Origin: Gigantopelta aegis
Taxonomy: Eukaryota > Mollusca > Gastropoda > Neomphalida > Peltospiridae
DNA: 64,000 bases
Assembly: GCF_016097555.1 (NCBI RefSeq)
Contig: NC_054706.1
Coordinates: forward strand, 53,395,793 to 53,459,792
Direction: 5' to 3'
Part shown: piece after piece, positions 29,706 through 41,064 of the stretch
How the letters are laid out: every line of letters begins with the position of its first letter
Numbering within the stretch: position 1 is the first letter of the stretch
The notes under the pieces: model-generated
What the model was told of the DNA's origin: nothing
Databases searched by the model: none
The model's input: only the letters and a program-made list of their open reading frames with translations
Program-made: the position numbers and the translations under genes

Positions 29706-30303
29706 CTCTAATAAGGAACCGGACAAAAGAATACCGGTTCCGAGTACACAATTGCAATGCACCCGGGGGAAGCTGAACAAAAGAATATCGGCCTCCCCCA
29801 CCCAAACCCCCAATACTTGCTGCTGGTAATAACTTGGTACTCGGTGATGCCTCGACCAGAAGCGGTCAGGCCCTTTATAAGGGCCCTATGGGCAACCTAG
29901 GGAGACACCACAGCATCGTAAAGGTCTAAAATTAACGAGCTACTCTCGATTCACTAATATCAAAACCTATATTAGCTCGGCCATTTACCTTTCGACCGAC
30001 CGTTCAAAATTGCGCCAAATTCCCTCAATCAAAATTGCGCACCCTTTTCTCTTTGGCATTTAACTGCTCTATTCAAATTCCATAGCACCACCACCACCCC
30101 CACCCGCCTGCTACCGATTTGATCGGGCTGCTGGTGATCCCTTGCACCTGCCAGTGCAGGCGGTCCCTCCTCTCCCCTCCCCCCACCTTACCTGTCATGG
30201 ACGGATGAGCCGGTCAAGGCCGGCTCTTGTGCCCACGACAGGCGTGCGCTACAACAGCTTGTTCTGAATGTGCACGTAAAACCCTATGACATGACATGAC
30301 ATG
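29706..30303 (+). mobile_element. SINE-like element, fourth family, near full length (~600 bp)
   Basis: Starts CTCTAATAAGGAACCGGACA, with CTTTATAAGGGCCCTATGGG inside, then CAAAATTGCGCCAAATTCCC, CAGTGCAGGCGGTCCCTCC, and ends GTGCACGTAAAACCCTATGA with an ACATG repeat tail. A nearly identical copy with a clean target duplication lies at 42009-42595. No open frame, so non-autonomous; the palindromic TATAAGGGCCCTATGGGC is notable. Confidence 0.8.
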
Positions 30304-30603
30304 CATTACGCTTACATTACCATTAGAGTAAGACGTTTGGGGTGCCAGTGTAATGAAAAATATCGCGGGAATATCTAACAATGGTTTGTAAAAATTTACA
30401 TTGTTTATAGTTTAACTTACTTGAATAAAACAAGATCGGTAGGTATATTAATGTCATGAACGTGTCACAGATTACTGGTAGCCAAATATTATTTAGTGAA
30501 ATGTTGCATGTGAAAGCATATGAAAAGAAGAAAATTGTGGATCCGTTTCTTTTGTTTTCGTACGATCGCAAGTGTTCTGTTATATATTCAGGTTTTTACC
30601 CAC

Positions 30604-31852
30604 TGTGACGGAACATGCTCTTAATTTTGTTTTCGCCTGTGGCGATATTAATTGTTTTAGAGGGCCGTGTGCAGTTCCAATATGCACTTAAGCCCAGGTG
30701 GGCACTTTGTTACGTAATACCTTCGCGCGACCGTGCATCCCAATATGCACTTAGTCCAGGTGTGGAGGCAATGTGGCCAGTAGTTACGTAATACCTCTGC
30801 GAGTGCGGTTTCGACGACCGTGATTTTGGCGACTAGGCGTCAGCAAGTCTGGCGATCTAAGAAAAATTGTCGTCTTGGTCTCTGTGGAAATATCACTTGT
30901 AGGTATTCAGTGCCGCGATGTACCCCCAGGCGATACTGGGATTTTATAATAAATAGCGAGGGTTTGGGAGATACCAGGGAGAAACATAGGAAGGCTGCAG
31001 GGGAAACGGACGTCGTCCACTGAACGAAATATATGAGTTCAGCCCGGACGTGGTAATTATATTTAAAGGAACACGCCCTGTTGCTAACCTTAATGTGATT
31101 GTTTTGACTTTAAATATTTTAATACTGTATTATACCAATATTATTTAGACGGTGCTGCCGGTCATCTGACGCAGTAATCTGTAGGCTCACTATTCTAAAT
31201 AATTATTAAGGCTTAGCCAGTCATCCTAGAGGACCTAGGTAAACTGTAGGTTATTGTCTTTATTGTGATAGGTACCAGTATTAATTCTGTGTTACAAGGT
31301 TACTGAATGAGTAGTTAAGGGTTAATTAAAAATTAACCAGTTAGGAATAGAGTTGTAATTCCTTTATTAATTAAGTTCCCCTGGCAGCGTTTCTCAATTA
31401 TCACACGTTACTGAATGAGTAGTTATGGGTTAATTAAAAATTAACCAGTTAGGAATAGAGTTGTAATTCCTTTATTAATTAAGTTCTCCTGGAAGCGTTT
31501 CTCAATTATCAAACGTGTGGGTGAAGTGTAAACTAGACACCTAGAGATTAACTAATTAAGTGATCAGTTCTGGGTTATTATTTGTTGTTGTTAATTAACT
31601 ACTGCGGCAGTACATTTGTCAGCGTAGGTTAATACAGATTCCAAAGTGTATTGTGTTTTTGTTGTGTTTTCTAGTGAACTAAACGTGCTATATTATATAT
31701 ACTTTATATAAGATCTTATCTCTGATCATACCTAGACGAGCCAAGCGGGTATAACTGCCTGTTACAGAGAGATCTAATAGATATACAGTTAGGAGAGATA
31801 TTTGGACAATCGTGTTTCATTCAGTTACGGGTATTATAGGATCCCCGTGACA
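30604..31852 (+). mobile_element. Fossil solo LTR (1.25 kb) with 5-bp target duplication
   Basis: Begins TGTGACGGAACATGC and ends CCCCGTGACA, with CCCAC duplicated at 30599-30603 and 31853-31857. No internal region, so a solo LTR left by recombination. It carries a ~104-bp internal tandem duplication (about 31305 and 31408, GTTACTGAATGAGTAG). The family (Gypsy or BEL) cannot be told from the LTR alone. A well-preserved target duplication suggests moderate age. Confidence 0.82.
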
Positions 31853-32202
31853 CCCACCGTGGCGAAGTTGTATGCATCGCCACAGAACCGATGTCTGCCC
31901 GTAGTAATTGCTATATGATATTTGAAATATCTTTAAAATGAATACATAAACTACATAACAAGTAAAACAAATTTCATAAATGGCTTCAGTTTACTCGCTT
32001 GTCAAAAACATTTTCATTGGTCGGCTGTTGACAAATACAGCCAATAGACAAACGTCTTAGTAATAGCACAAAACTAGATAATACCGAGTTCAGGTTGAAA
32101 TGAAGAATGCAGAATGATAAACCCGATTTAATAAACTAGCCATTTAAAAATATAGAAAATTTAAAATAAATTCAGAAATGGTTGCTTCAAAAAAAAAAAA
32201 TC
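31853..32202. other. Intergenic, nothing recognised
   Basis: Starts with the right duplication of the solo LTR. No other feature supported. Confidence 0.5.
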
Positions 32203-32292
32203 TCTGCCCCGGATTGGGTCCCGGGCCTCCAGAGGCCGAACCCGGGGTGGTCGTGCTCGAAACCTTAGTGGTATAGGAGCATGTTAAAAACA
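32203..32292 (+). mobile_element. 3' end fragment of an I-type LINE (or a SINE sharing its tail)
   Basis: CCCCGGATTGGGTCCCGGGC, CCAGAGGCCGAACCCGGGGT, then GTGGTATAGGAGCATG. The same ~85 bases end the LINE at 53120-54960 and occur inverted at 49352-49440. Confidence 0.7.
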
Positions 32293-32378
32293 TTATGTCA
32301 TGTCAAAAAAAATAATGATAGCGAATTTGGAAAAAAATCCGAATATTTGCCATTAATTCCGGAATTCCGGATGTGGGT

Positions 32379-33057
32379 TAAAGGGACACGCCCTATTTGT
32401 TAATCATTACGCCGTTGTTTTTCGCTATTAAACCCATTTTTTCACAACTAAAATTGCACTTTACTTACCGTTTATTATTTAGAATATACCTTTCCATTCA
32501 CCTGAAGTGTTCTTTGGTAATCCTGGTGTTTGTAATACCACAAAATGCATTTTTCGTATTTCTTAAAAAGCCACGTGCCTCTGAGAAAAAAAAACGTTGA
32601 GCAGACAAGGTCTAATCTATTTTTAGAGGGGATATTTCAATAGTTTTTAGACACAGACAATTTACTTCGTGGTATACCACGGGACCTGTATAAATAATTT
32701 GGTGCGGTATTGTTTTTTCGTGCACGGTTCGCGCAAGGTTATACAACATTCGATTTATTTGTCGTTTGCTTGTTGTTCATTTGTGAGGGCCTTTTCTTCA
32801 TAGTCCCCGATTGTGAACATCCTATCTCATTAACAATAATATTCAGACAAGTAAGTATCTCATTACAAAACGTTTCCACAGCCCTTAAAACGGCAATTTT
32901 TTGCTAAGATCTTACGATATCTGGAGAGGGGATACAATCCTTGGGGGGTGGGGGTGGGGGAAACAGAACTATATTGTTACCTTTATTTAAATAGAGTAGG
33001 AAAAAATAATCTCCCCATTTTCGTCCTGGGGAGGGTAAGGGAACCTCTCCACCACCT
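32379..33057. other. MITE-like end and unassigned sequence
   Basis: TTAAAGGGACACGCCCTATT at 32380 resembles a MITE end and is echoed at 31061 (TTAAAGGAACACGCCCTG) inside the solo LTR. The remainder to 33057 shows no gene; the plus-strand frames of 65-67 codons there have no support. Confidence 0.4.
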
Positions 33058-33145
33058 GACGACGACGACTACTACTACTACCAAACCACCCACTACTACT
33101 ACTACTACTACCACCACTACCACTACCACCCACCACCACCAATAA
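33058..33145. repeat. Trinucleotide (CTA/CCA) microsatellite
   Basis: Mixed GAC, CTA and CCA triplets in runs. The open frames it creates (poly-Thr, or poly-Val on the other strand) are artefacts. Confidence 0.9.
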
Positions 33146-33798
33146 TAAACAGTGCATCTAATTGCTAATAACAATAGGTTAGGCACTAGTACCCGGTTCC
33201 GAATAGCAAATGTAGGCTAATTGCGGTTTATACAAAATATATATAATTTATTATTTCAAACACTGTAGTATAGTCAACATGGTCAGTGTCGTCTTATTCC
33301 CATTCAAGTATCATGATTGCTGCAGCAGCCACTTTCTAAACAGAAGCACCCATGTTCGTAAAGTAACACCCTGTTCCAAACTCTTACCTTTCGCTGTCCA
33401 GGACAGAACAGTTGGAACATGTCCAGGAGAGGTGAAAGGAACGCATCCCAAGTCTGTTCGCACTCTGTGAAATTTGTCGTGACGTAGGCATTTTTGTGCT
33501 TCGAGCGACATCTACCGGTGACATCAGAATACTAACTTTCAAAATTATTTCAAGCAATTGGGTCATGGGGATTCCCATGGTATTTATCGATATAAAACCT
33601 GCTTTTTCACTCCATTTTATAAAAACGTGATCTAAGTGTGCTACAGGTTTGTAGATTAACAAAAATTATATTTTATTTTTGCTGGATGGAACTAGAGCGT
33701 GCGGCTTTAAAAATTCCGTATTTTTCGGAAAATTCCGGAAAGTTGGTTGCCCTGCTAGACCCAGTAGAGCTAATTTTAATCAGATTAAGACCTAGACA
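33146..33798. other. Intergenic; MITE end remnant at the right
   Basis: At about 33765-33790, AGAGCTAATTTTAATCAGAT matches the terminal repeat of the Mutator-like MITE at 45702-46293. Several 60-90-codon frames near 33280-33660 have no recognisable domain. Confidence 0.45.
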
Positions 33799-33843
33799 GT
33801 TATAATGGTGGCTAATACAGTCGTTAGTATTCCGTATGATGAT

Positions 33844-34130
33844 ATCCCCTGCGCGTGCTGTAACCTCACCGTGGTGCAGGGGTGTAACATTCTCTTTGAC
33901 AATCGCCAATACAGCACAAATTGAAATTTTGAGTAAAAGTCAGTATCTATCTGTGATATTTGTATTTTTGCACAGTTCTTTACACTTTATTTTTATTTAA
34001 ATCTTGAATTTTTATATTGATTTTGTTCATCACCTTATTTGTTTGCATTACTATAGTTTGACACCCAATAGCCGATGTATTTTTCGTGCTGGGGTGTCGT
34101 TAAACATTCATTCATTCATTCATTCATTCA
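33844..34130 (+). mobile_element. 5'-truncated I-type LINE 3' end, 14-bp target duplication
   Basis: Ends GGGGTGTCGTTAAACATTCA and a CATT tail. TTCCGTATGATGAT occurs at 33830-33843 and 34131-34144; copy 1 has this sequence once (about 16029), so the insertion followed the block duplication. Confidence 0.88.
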
Positions 34131-34295
34131 TTCCGTATGATGATAGTACCGGAGAAATAACACAGCCCTAGGGTGCGCTGATATTAGCGATAAGCGTGGT
34201 CAGGGGAGAGAGAATTGTGTTTACTTTTACATATTGCAGTCTACTGGTTAGAAAGTCGTAAATCCAAAATCCAATATTAGGGTTCAAACTAAACT

Positions 34296-34691
34296 ATGTG
34301 ATGATCAACATTAATATAAAAATTCAACAGTTAAATTAAAACACAGTGTAAAGAACTGTGTAAAAATACAAATATCACAGATATATAAAATTAAAATTTA
34401 GAGTAAAAATCAAGTATCGCGTAAAAATTGTAATACAAATTCTGGATGGAATCGAAATGATTCCATCACATTTGTTTGTCCAAATATATCTTTTCGAGAT
34501 TCTTTGAAATGAGGACACTCCACCAAAATGTGGCCTTGCATCAAACAACTTCATATATTTGTTGTCAAACACCGCATTATGTGTAGGATGTGTTGGTAAA
34601 GATTTAATCTTGGTAGCATACTGCAGAGCAAGCTTTGCACGTCTAGCACCCAAACAAGGTTCGTGTGCATCAACATACAAGCTCTCCACAT
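34296..34691 (-). mobile_element. I-type LINE fragment, 3' part
   Basis: The minus strand encodes ESLYVDAHEPCLGARRAKLA and THNAVFDNKYMKLFDARP, then jumps to HFGGVSSFQ..., so most of the RNase H region is deleted. It continues on the other side of the DNA transposon at 39019-39430. Confidence 0.85.
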
Positions 34692-35429
34692 AGTGCAGCG
34701 GATTGGTGAAAATTATAGAAGAATTGTGCGTTTGATGATAAAAGCATGAAATTTGGCATGAAGTAAGAACATACCAAAATAGTTATTTCTAGATATAGGG
34801 ACATTGCAGATTTTCCCTATAGTTGCCATGGTGGCAATTTTTCAAAATGGCCGCCATAGTCATAACACAACTTGATGCGGGGGTTTGAATTTAGCTTACT
34901 TTTTGTTCTTTACACAATTAATTACGTTGATTTATAGATATACCTTTTCACATCATGTAGCGGTGCTGATAGAGGCAAATTCCAAGGACAAATCTAAAGT
35001 ATGAGCCAAACGGAATTATAATAATTAAGAAACTATGGTGTCTATATGTTCTTTGCCAATAAATAGCTTATATAATTATAGTGCAACTATGTACAAGGTT
35101 CATATTAAACTGATTTATAGGTATGTCCATTCCACATATAGAGGTGTAGTTTGTTAAACACCCCAGAACATATCCTAAATGAGAGAGAATTGTCTATGGG
35201 AAAGGGTAGAGTTTTTCCCCATTTACTATATTATTTGTTCCTTAATTAATCATTTCTGAATTTTAATTATGAATTTATAGTATCACCGAACTCAAATAGA
35301 CAACAAATTATTATTTTTTAATTGCTTTCATTCACAATATATATGATTTGTTGTTTTATAAGTAGTACAGTACTAATAAAAAAGAGTCATGACTGTGTCG
35401 TAATTTTGCACCTTCTTACAATGTTTCCG

Positions 35430-35640
35430 AATGAATACCTGTCGGTAAGTCCATTGGTCTATTTCTCGTTCCAGCCAGTGCGCCACGACTTGTATATTAA
35501 AAAGATCATTTGCTACTAACTGAAAAATGTAACAGGTGTCCTCTCAAGACTATTTAACAGAATTACCAAATGTTCTACATCCAATAGCCTATCAATGCCC
35601 TCTAGTGGTGTCGTTAAACAAAAAACCTAACTTTTCTTAC
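35430..35640 (+). mobile_element. Truncated SINE, head type 1 remnant with tail type B
   Basis: CCATTGGTCTATTTCTCGTT, CCAGCCAGTGCGCCACGACT and tail GTGGTGTCGTTAAACAAAAA; the middle of the core is deleted. Confidence 0.8.
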
Positions 35641-38180
35641 AATTTGTCCATGCATACATCTTAAATCCTGATTAGGTGGCAATAATTACCCTGGATCAAC
35701 CTTTATATGCCACTGATAAACGAATTCGTGGTCCCGGCCAGCAAGCCACGATGAAGACAATTTTATTGTGTTCTTTGGTGCTCTTCATATTGATATGACA
35801 GCTCTTAAGGTGGTAAGGGATCTATTTGATGGCAGTGGTTGGACAGATGCCCTTGTACAGGTTGGAGCTGCCTCTGCAGTTATAGCAGATTCTTTCTTAA
35901 AAGCTACAAATGTAACACACACTCATAAAGCTCATCAAGTCACAGCTTGTAGCCTGCACATACTCCTACAAAAGGCATATACATGGTGCAGCCGCAGACT
36001 TGTAGAAGACAAGCATCTGATGTCTGAGTGGTGAAGTATCAGAGCTAAAGCAAGTCCCCAGTTTTAGTTTTGGTTCATGGTTCTTCAGCTGGAAGTGAAA
36101 GTGTTGATCTTTGTTCGAGCAATTCATGTGACAAAGTTTCTTTTGTACATTGATACATTGACCAACATTGTCCCATTCTTCTTTGCCTTACATCACACAA
36201 ATTATGCCAGATGGATTCCAGTCCATTTGAGAGATTTGGTAACACTTAAAGAATGTCATCTTCTTTTATATTCCGAATTTTAGAAGGCAGGTTGATGGTC
36301 AAGAAGACTTTTCCCTGCTATTACCATTGATTAGACCCAACATAACGCTGCTGTGAAAGGTGATGGTGGAGCTATAAGCCTGACAGAGAATCCAACAGCT
36401 CTTAGGTGCTGGATGGTATGTGGACCAGAGATAACTCGACTAATAGTTTGAGTCATCCATGGAGATGAGTCAGAAGAAGGCAGCAAATTCGGTATATCAT
36501 GAACAGAACAAACAAACACAGAAATCATTTCTTTCAGATGTCAAGTCACTGACAAATACCATAGAAGGGATCCATTTTGTGAAAGTAGTGATAATCTCCA
36601 TAAACTAGACGGCCGATACATTGCAGACCATGCTATTGTTTATACCATGTGCAGATTTGAGACATTAGGACAGGATCAGTATGGAATATTTGTGAAAGAA
36701 CAGCATGTTTTAGAGACAAAGTCCATCCAAGAACCAATCGAGAATTTCTGCCGCTCTTCAAACATCCTCCATTTCGAAATAAATCCAAAGTACAACAGCA
36801 AATGTCTACTCAGTTTCCCAGACTTGACGTTGCTTGTCCGGTAAAGGTTGGCAACTTGGATGAGTTGTTTTAGCATGAGAATCAAGCCTGTCCATCATCA
36901 CTGCCACATATAGGGAAACTGAGTCTGACTCCTTGTGTACTGCCTAGAGGAGTTTATTACATCAGACTGCAATATTAACTGACCTCCTGTTGAGGTAGGC
37001 ATCCTTGATGGTGAAGCTGTAAATAACATGTTGAAACCAGGAATTTCTCTGAATATGCAAGTCAGATCTTCCTCACATATCTGGTATCACAACTACAACA
37101 GGCTATAAGGAATGATGTCATCTGGGATGTTTACAACCTAACTAGTCTGAAGTCAAGCACTTGAAACATGAGAGGAAAAGGCACATGGAGCCATTGAGTA
37201 AAATTCCTGGAACTTGGCATGGATTACTAAGACTGAACAGTTTTCCTACCTTACCAAGAAAGCAGTTCTGTTGGAAACAGTGTCAGGTCATTTGGACACA
37301 TGGCTGATTTTATTTTAATATGGCGAAATTATTCTTATGTAATAATTGATATTATTTTTGAAAATATCTCAGTTTCTACTGTGTTTGAAGTTTTATACAT
37401 AATTTGGTGAAACGTCCTGCACACCCAGCTCTAGCCCTGGCACACATCTTCAAAATGTCCTATGCAAACAGCCAAGAGATGTCACCAGTATAGCCCGATG
37501 TACCCAAGAGGAGGCAGACACACGAATATTGCTTCATGTAGCTGATGCTGTCATTGAAGAACACACTGGCGTCTTGGCGCCATAGCAACTGTTCAGTATC
37601 TTTGAACTCTGGGTGGCTTTTGGTACTGGACATTTTCGATACCTGGCTGTCCATGAGATATCTCATGTCTTGGATTTCAGACAGGTGCCTTTCATTGCCC
37701 ATGTTTCATGGCTTTACTGTCTTCATTCGGTAGTAAAGGCCATCTGGAAAGTAGCAAATGCAGTCACACTAGTTGTTGGTGCCTTAACAACAACACCAAG
37801 CGCCACCTGTGCTTTTCGACCCTCCCAAAAAGAGTACTCGATCAAATACCTCCTACAAAGGCAACCCTTCTACAGTATGTGAAAAGGACAATGTACCAGC
37901 CATCACGCTGTTGGGGTCCGATGCTAGTTTGTGCACCAGAACTCCCACCACCAAATGAATAAGGATGGCATCAAGGTAACACAAGCAGCTGGTAACCAAT
38001 TTGGACAACCTTGCCTAGGGCTACCAATGCATGTAGAGAACTCATTAGATATGGTTGTAGAAAAGGATGTGGAGCGCACTCTGAGTGTTTTAAGGCTGCC
38101 ATTCCTCATCAGCTTTTAGCTGTTGGCCTAGTGTGACCTCTTCGGGGAGTGTTCAGTAGTTAATTCTGGCATTGTTAAGA

Positions 38181-38560
38181 AAGAAAGAAAGAAATGTTTT
38201 ATTTAACGACGCACTCAACACATTTTATTTACGGTTATATGGCATCAGACATATGGTCAAGGACCACACAGATCTTGAGTGGAAACCTGCTGTCGCCACT
38301 ACATGGGCTACTCTTTCCGATTAGCAGCAAGGGATCTTTTATTTGCACTTCCCACAGGCAGGATAGCCTTTGTTGAACCAGTTATGGATCACTGGTCGGT
38401 GCAAGTGGTTTACACCTACCCATTGAGCCTTGCAGACCACTCACTCAGGGTTTGGAGTCGGTATCTGTATTAAAAATCCCATGTCTCGACTTGGATCCGA
38501 ACCCAGTACCTGCCAGCCTGTAGACCGATGGCCTAACCACGACGCCACCGAGGCCGGTCA
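38181..38560 (-). mobile_element. SINE, head type 2 with tail type A, 12-bp target duplication
   Basis: GCATTGTTAAGA flanks both sides (38169-38180, 38561-38572). Head GACCGGCCTCGGTGGCGTCG near 38560, B box GGGTTCGGATCC, tail type A near 38200. Inserted just after the last coding remnant of the host transposon. Confidence 0.92.
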
Positions 38561-39018
38561 GCATTGTTAAGAGGCACTTGTAACCACCTACTATACACCC
38601 CTACTACTGGCGGCTGTACTTAAGTGCACTGCTCTCTACCAGTTTGGTGGACACACTGACCACGAATGACTGCACACGTATGTATGAGGAAAACAAAAAT
38701 AACGTCGTTTAGCTTATATTCTGGAACTGTCCCTGAATTTTGTATAAAATATCACCTCTACATCATGTACAATGGACATAGGTATAAATCAGTATAATTA
38801 GTTCTAAAAAGGACACAAAATATGGTAAATTCAGACACTCGCATTGGATCGTGCGTTAGTCATGGTGGCCATTTTTCAAAATGGCCACCATGGCTCCCAG
38901 AGGACAAAGCTGCAATGTCCTTATATCTAATTTTTGTCTCTAGGGTATGTCCTAGCATCATGCAAAGTTGCATGCTTTTATCATAAAAGGCACAATTTTG
39001 TCACATATCTGCTGGACT

Positions 39019-39430
39019 AACAGGAGAAGTTCTAAATGCACCAAGACAAAGCCTAAGTCCCTGGTTGTGTATAGGATCTAGCATCTGCAAGTAAGACTTG
39101 CGTGCCGACCCATACACAATGCATCCATAATCTAGTTTTGACCTCACAAGAGATCTATACAGACGGAGCATAACCTTGCGGTCTGCTCCCCAGTCCGTAT
39201 TACCAATAACTTTTAAAATATTAAGAGCTTTTAAGCCCTTCTTTTAACATATTTAAGATGGGGCACGAAAGATAGCTTCTTGTCAAATATAACCCTTAGA
39301 AATTTAGTCTCCTTCACAACTGGAATTGGATTTTTGTCCAAAAACAACTGTGGATCTAAACAGAGACCTCTTTTCTGGCAGATATGCATACAAACCGTTT
39401 TTGCCTTGGAGGCTCCAAAGGGATCCACAG
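39019..39430 (-). mobile_element. I-type LINE fragment, 5' continuation
   Basis: The minus strand encodes CQKRGLCLDPQLFLDKNPIP, ETKFLRVIFDKKLSFVPHLK and LYRSLVRSKLDYGC, the reverse-transcriptase C-terminal part; it reaches the transposon at the point where ESLYVDAHEP resumes on the far side. Confidence 0.85.
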
Positions 39431-39661
39431 CTTGGGAAATATGCTGTTGTGAATATCATATTTCCCAGTTCACAAGAGCGTTTGTTTGGCGAAATAACCC
39501 GTGAACAGAACTTATGAACTTATGAAGGATTTTCTGTCTCAATCTTCACAACTCGTGGGAAAAAATTGCGGAACAAACACAAATTATTCGGGATTGTTTA
39601 TAAATCATAAAATTAATTAATGATAAATTTTTTTTTTCTCTCAAAATTTAAGGATGAAAGG

Positions 39662-39994
39662 AAGATAGGAAATGTTTTATTTAACGACGCACTCAACACA
39701 TTTTAATTACGGTAATATAGCGTCAGACATATGGTTAAGGACCACATATATCTATATATAGAGAGGAAACCCGCTATCGCCACTTCATGGGCTACTCTTT
39801 TTCGATTAGCAGCAAAGGATCTTTTATATGCACTATCCCACAGACAGAATAGTTCATACCATGGCCCTTTTTACACCAGTTGTGGAGCACTGGTTGGAAT
39901 GAGAAATAACCCAATAGGGCCACCGACGGGGATCGATCCTAAACCGACCGCGCATCAAGCGAGCGATTTACCACTGGGCTACGTCCCGCCCCTC
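39662..39994 (-). mobile_element. SINE, head type 1 with tail type A
   Basis: Head GGGGCGGGACGTAGCCCAGT near 39994, B-box-like GGATCGATCCCC, full core and tail GTTGAGTGCGTCGTTAAATA. CTCAAAATTTAAG on the left and CTCAAAACTTAAG on the right look like a target duplication with one mismatch. Absent from copy 1. Confidence 0.9.
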
Positions 39995-40354
39995 AAAACT
40001 TAAGTTGAAACGCAGTGTATCAGCAAACTGAACTCAGCTGGTCACTACACTGCTTTAAAACAAGTTCTTCAGTGTTAACCGGACCTGAGACTTTGTATAT
40101 GTAATAATGTTTAGGATATGTGTAGGGTAGTTTACCTTTAAGTTATTTACGACAATAAATGCAACAATAACGAAAAACATAAAAGGCCTTTTTTTTCCAT
40201 TGTATATACATACATGTAATGGTCTTGTTGTTATTGTTGTTCAAATGATGAATATATAGTGTTAATAATTTATGTTGTTTGATCAATATTTAATTTAATT
40301 TAATAATTCATCACAGCTCAATACACTGCTTTGAAAACAGACTTTATAGATTTT

Positions 40355-40640
40355 CATTAATAATCGGCAATTGGACGTCTTAGAGAGGAAACCCGCTACA
40401 TTCCCATTAGTAGCAAGGGATCTTTTATATGCACCATCCCACAGACAGGATAGGACATACCACAGCCTTTGATACACCAGTCGTGGTGCACTGGCTGGAA
40501 CATATTGTAGTATACCCAAAAGCCGATTTATTTTGTGCTGGGTGTGTCGTTACATAGTCATTCATCATTCCGTATTTAAAAATGTAATTAATTAATTCAT
40601 TCATTAATTCATTCATCCATTCATTAATTCATTCATTATG
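40355..40640. mobile_element. Shared truncated SINE plus a LINE 3' tail
   Basis: 40355-40505 is the minus-strand SINE also found at 17290-17432, here retaining more of its 5' side (CACCAGTCGTGGTGCACTGG). At 40508-40640 a plus-strand fragment GCTGGGTGTGTCGTTACATA with ATTC/ATTA tail, an I-type LINE 3' end, is found only in copy 2. Confidence 0.75.
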
Positions 40641-41039
40641 TGATACTGTTTCTTTAACTACTACGCCGTCGGGGTTAATGACGCAAATGCCAGTTTCAAG
40701 CATATTTAAAAGACCAGGGGAAATCGAAAGTAGGATAGTTTTCTGCGTAAAAAGATATATATTTCCGTGTTGCAGTCAACCATCTTGATCACATATATGA
40801 ACTGGGTTAATATCCATCGAGATTTTGTTTCGCTGTGGACCAACACTGTTACACTCTTGTGGTGTCGTTAAACAAAACAAACTTGTATCACTGGTACGTA
40901 CGATACGTTTTAATTTCATTACGATCATTGCACTGGCTTAGGAAGCGGGGGGATGGGTATGTGCCCCCCACTTTGTAGCAGCTGCGATTGTTTTTATATA
41001 TATATTTTACATCTATGTATATGTGTGTGTCTGTGTGTG

Positions 41040-41064
41040 CCCCCCCCCCCCCCCCCCCCCCCCC
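41040..41064. repeat. C homopolymer replacing a GT microsatellite
   Basis: Twenty-five C in a row directly after TGTGTGTCTGTGTGTG, where copy 1 has ~20 GT units. Confidence 0.9.

Larger units (their letters stand above)
34692..39018 (+). mobile_element. 4.3 kb DNA transposon remnant, inserted in a LINE
   Basis: Inverted ends of ~170 bp: AGTGCAGCGGATTGGTG... on the left and ...CATATCTGCTGGACT on the right, with AAAATGGCCGCCAT / ATGGTGGCCATTTTTC as the inner part. Plus-strand coding remains: GALHIDMTALKVVRDLFDGS and HKAHQVTACSLHILLQKAY (35770-36000), CTQEEADTRILLHVADAVIE (37493-37552), FRYLAVHEI (37635) and RELIRYGCRKGCG (38040-38080) with spaced cysteines at the end. From memory this protein type is common and uncharacterised in mollusc, cnidarian and fish genomes; I cannot name the superfamily. 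Many stops and frame changes, so dead. Target duplication not resolved. It holds SINEs at 35430 and 38181. Confidence 0.75.

Noticed and set aside
33058-33145. Poly-Thr / poly-Val proteins
   Set aside because: Trinucleotide microsatellite.
33384-33662. 92-codon minus-strand frame
   Set aside because: Low-complexity-free but with no recognisable domain, no splice context and no paralogue in the window.
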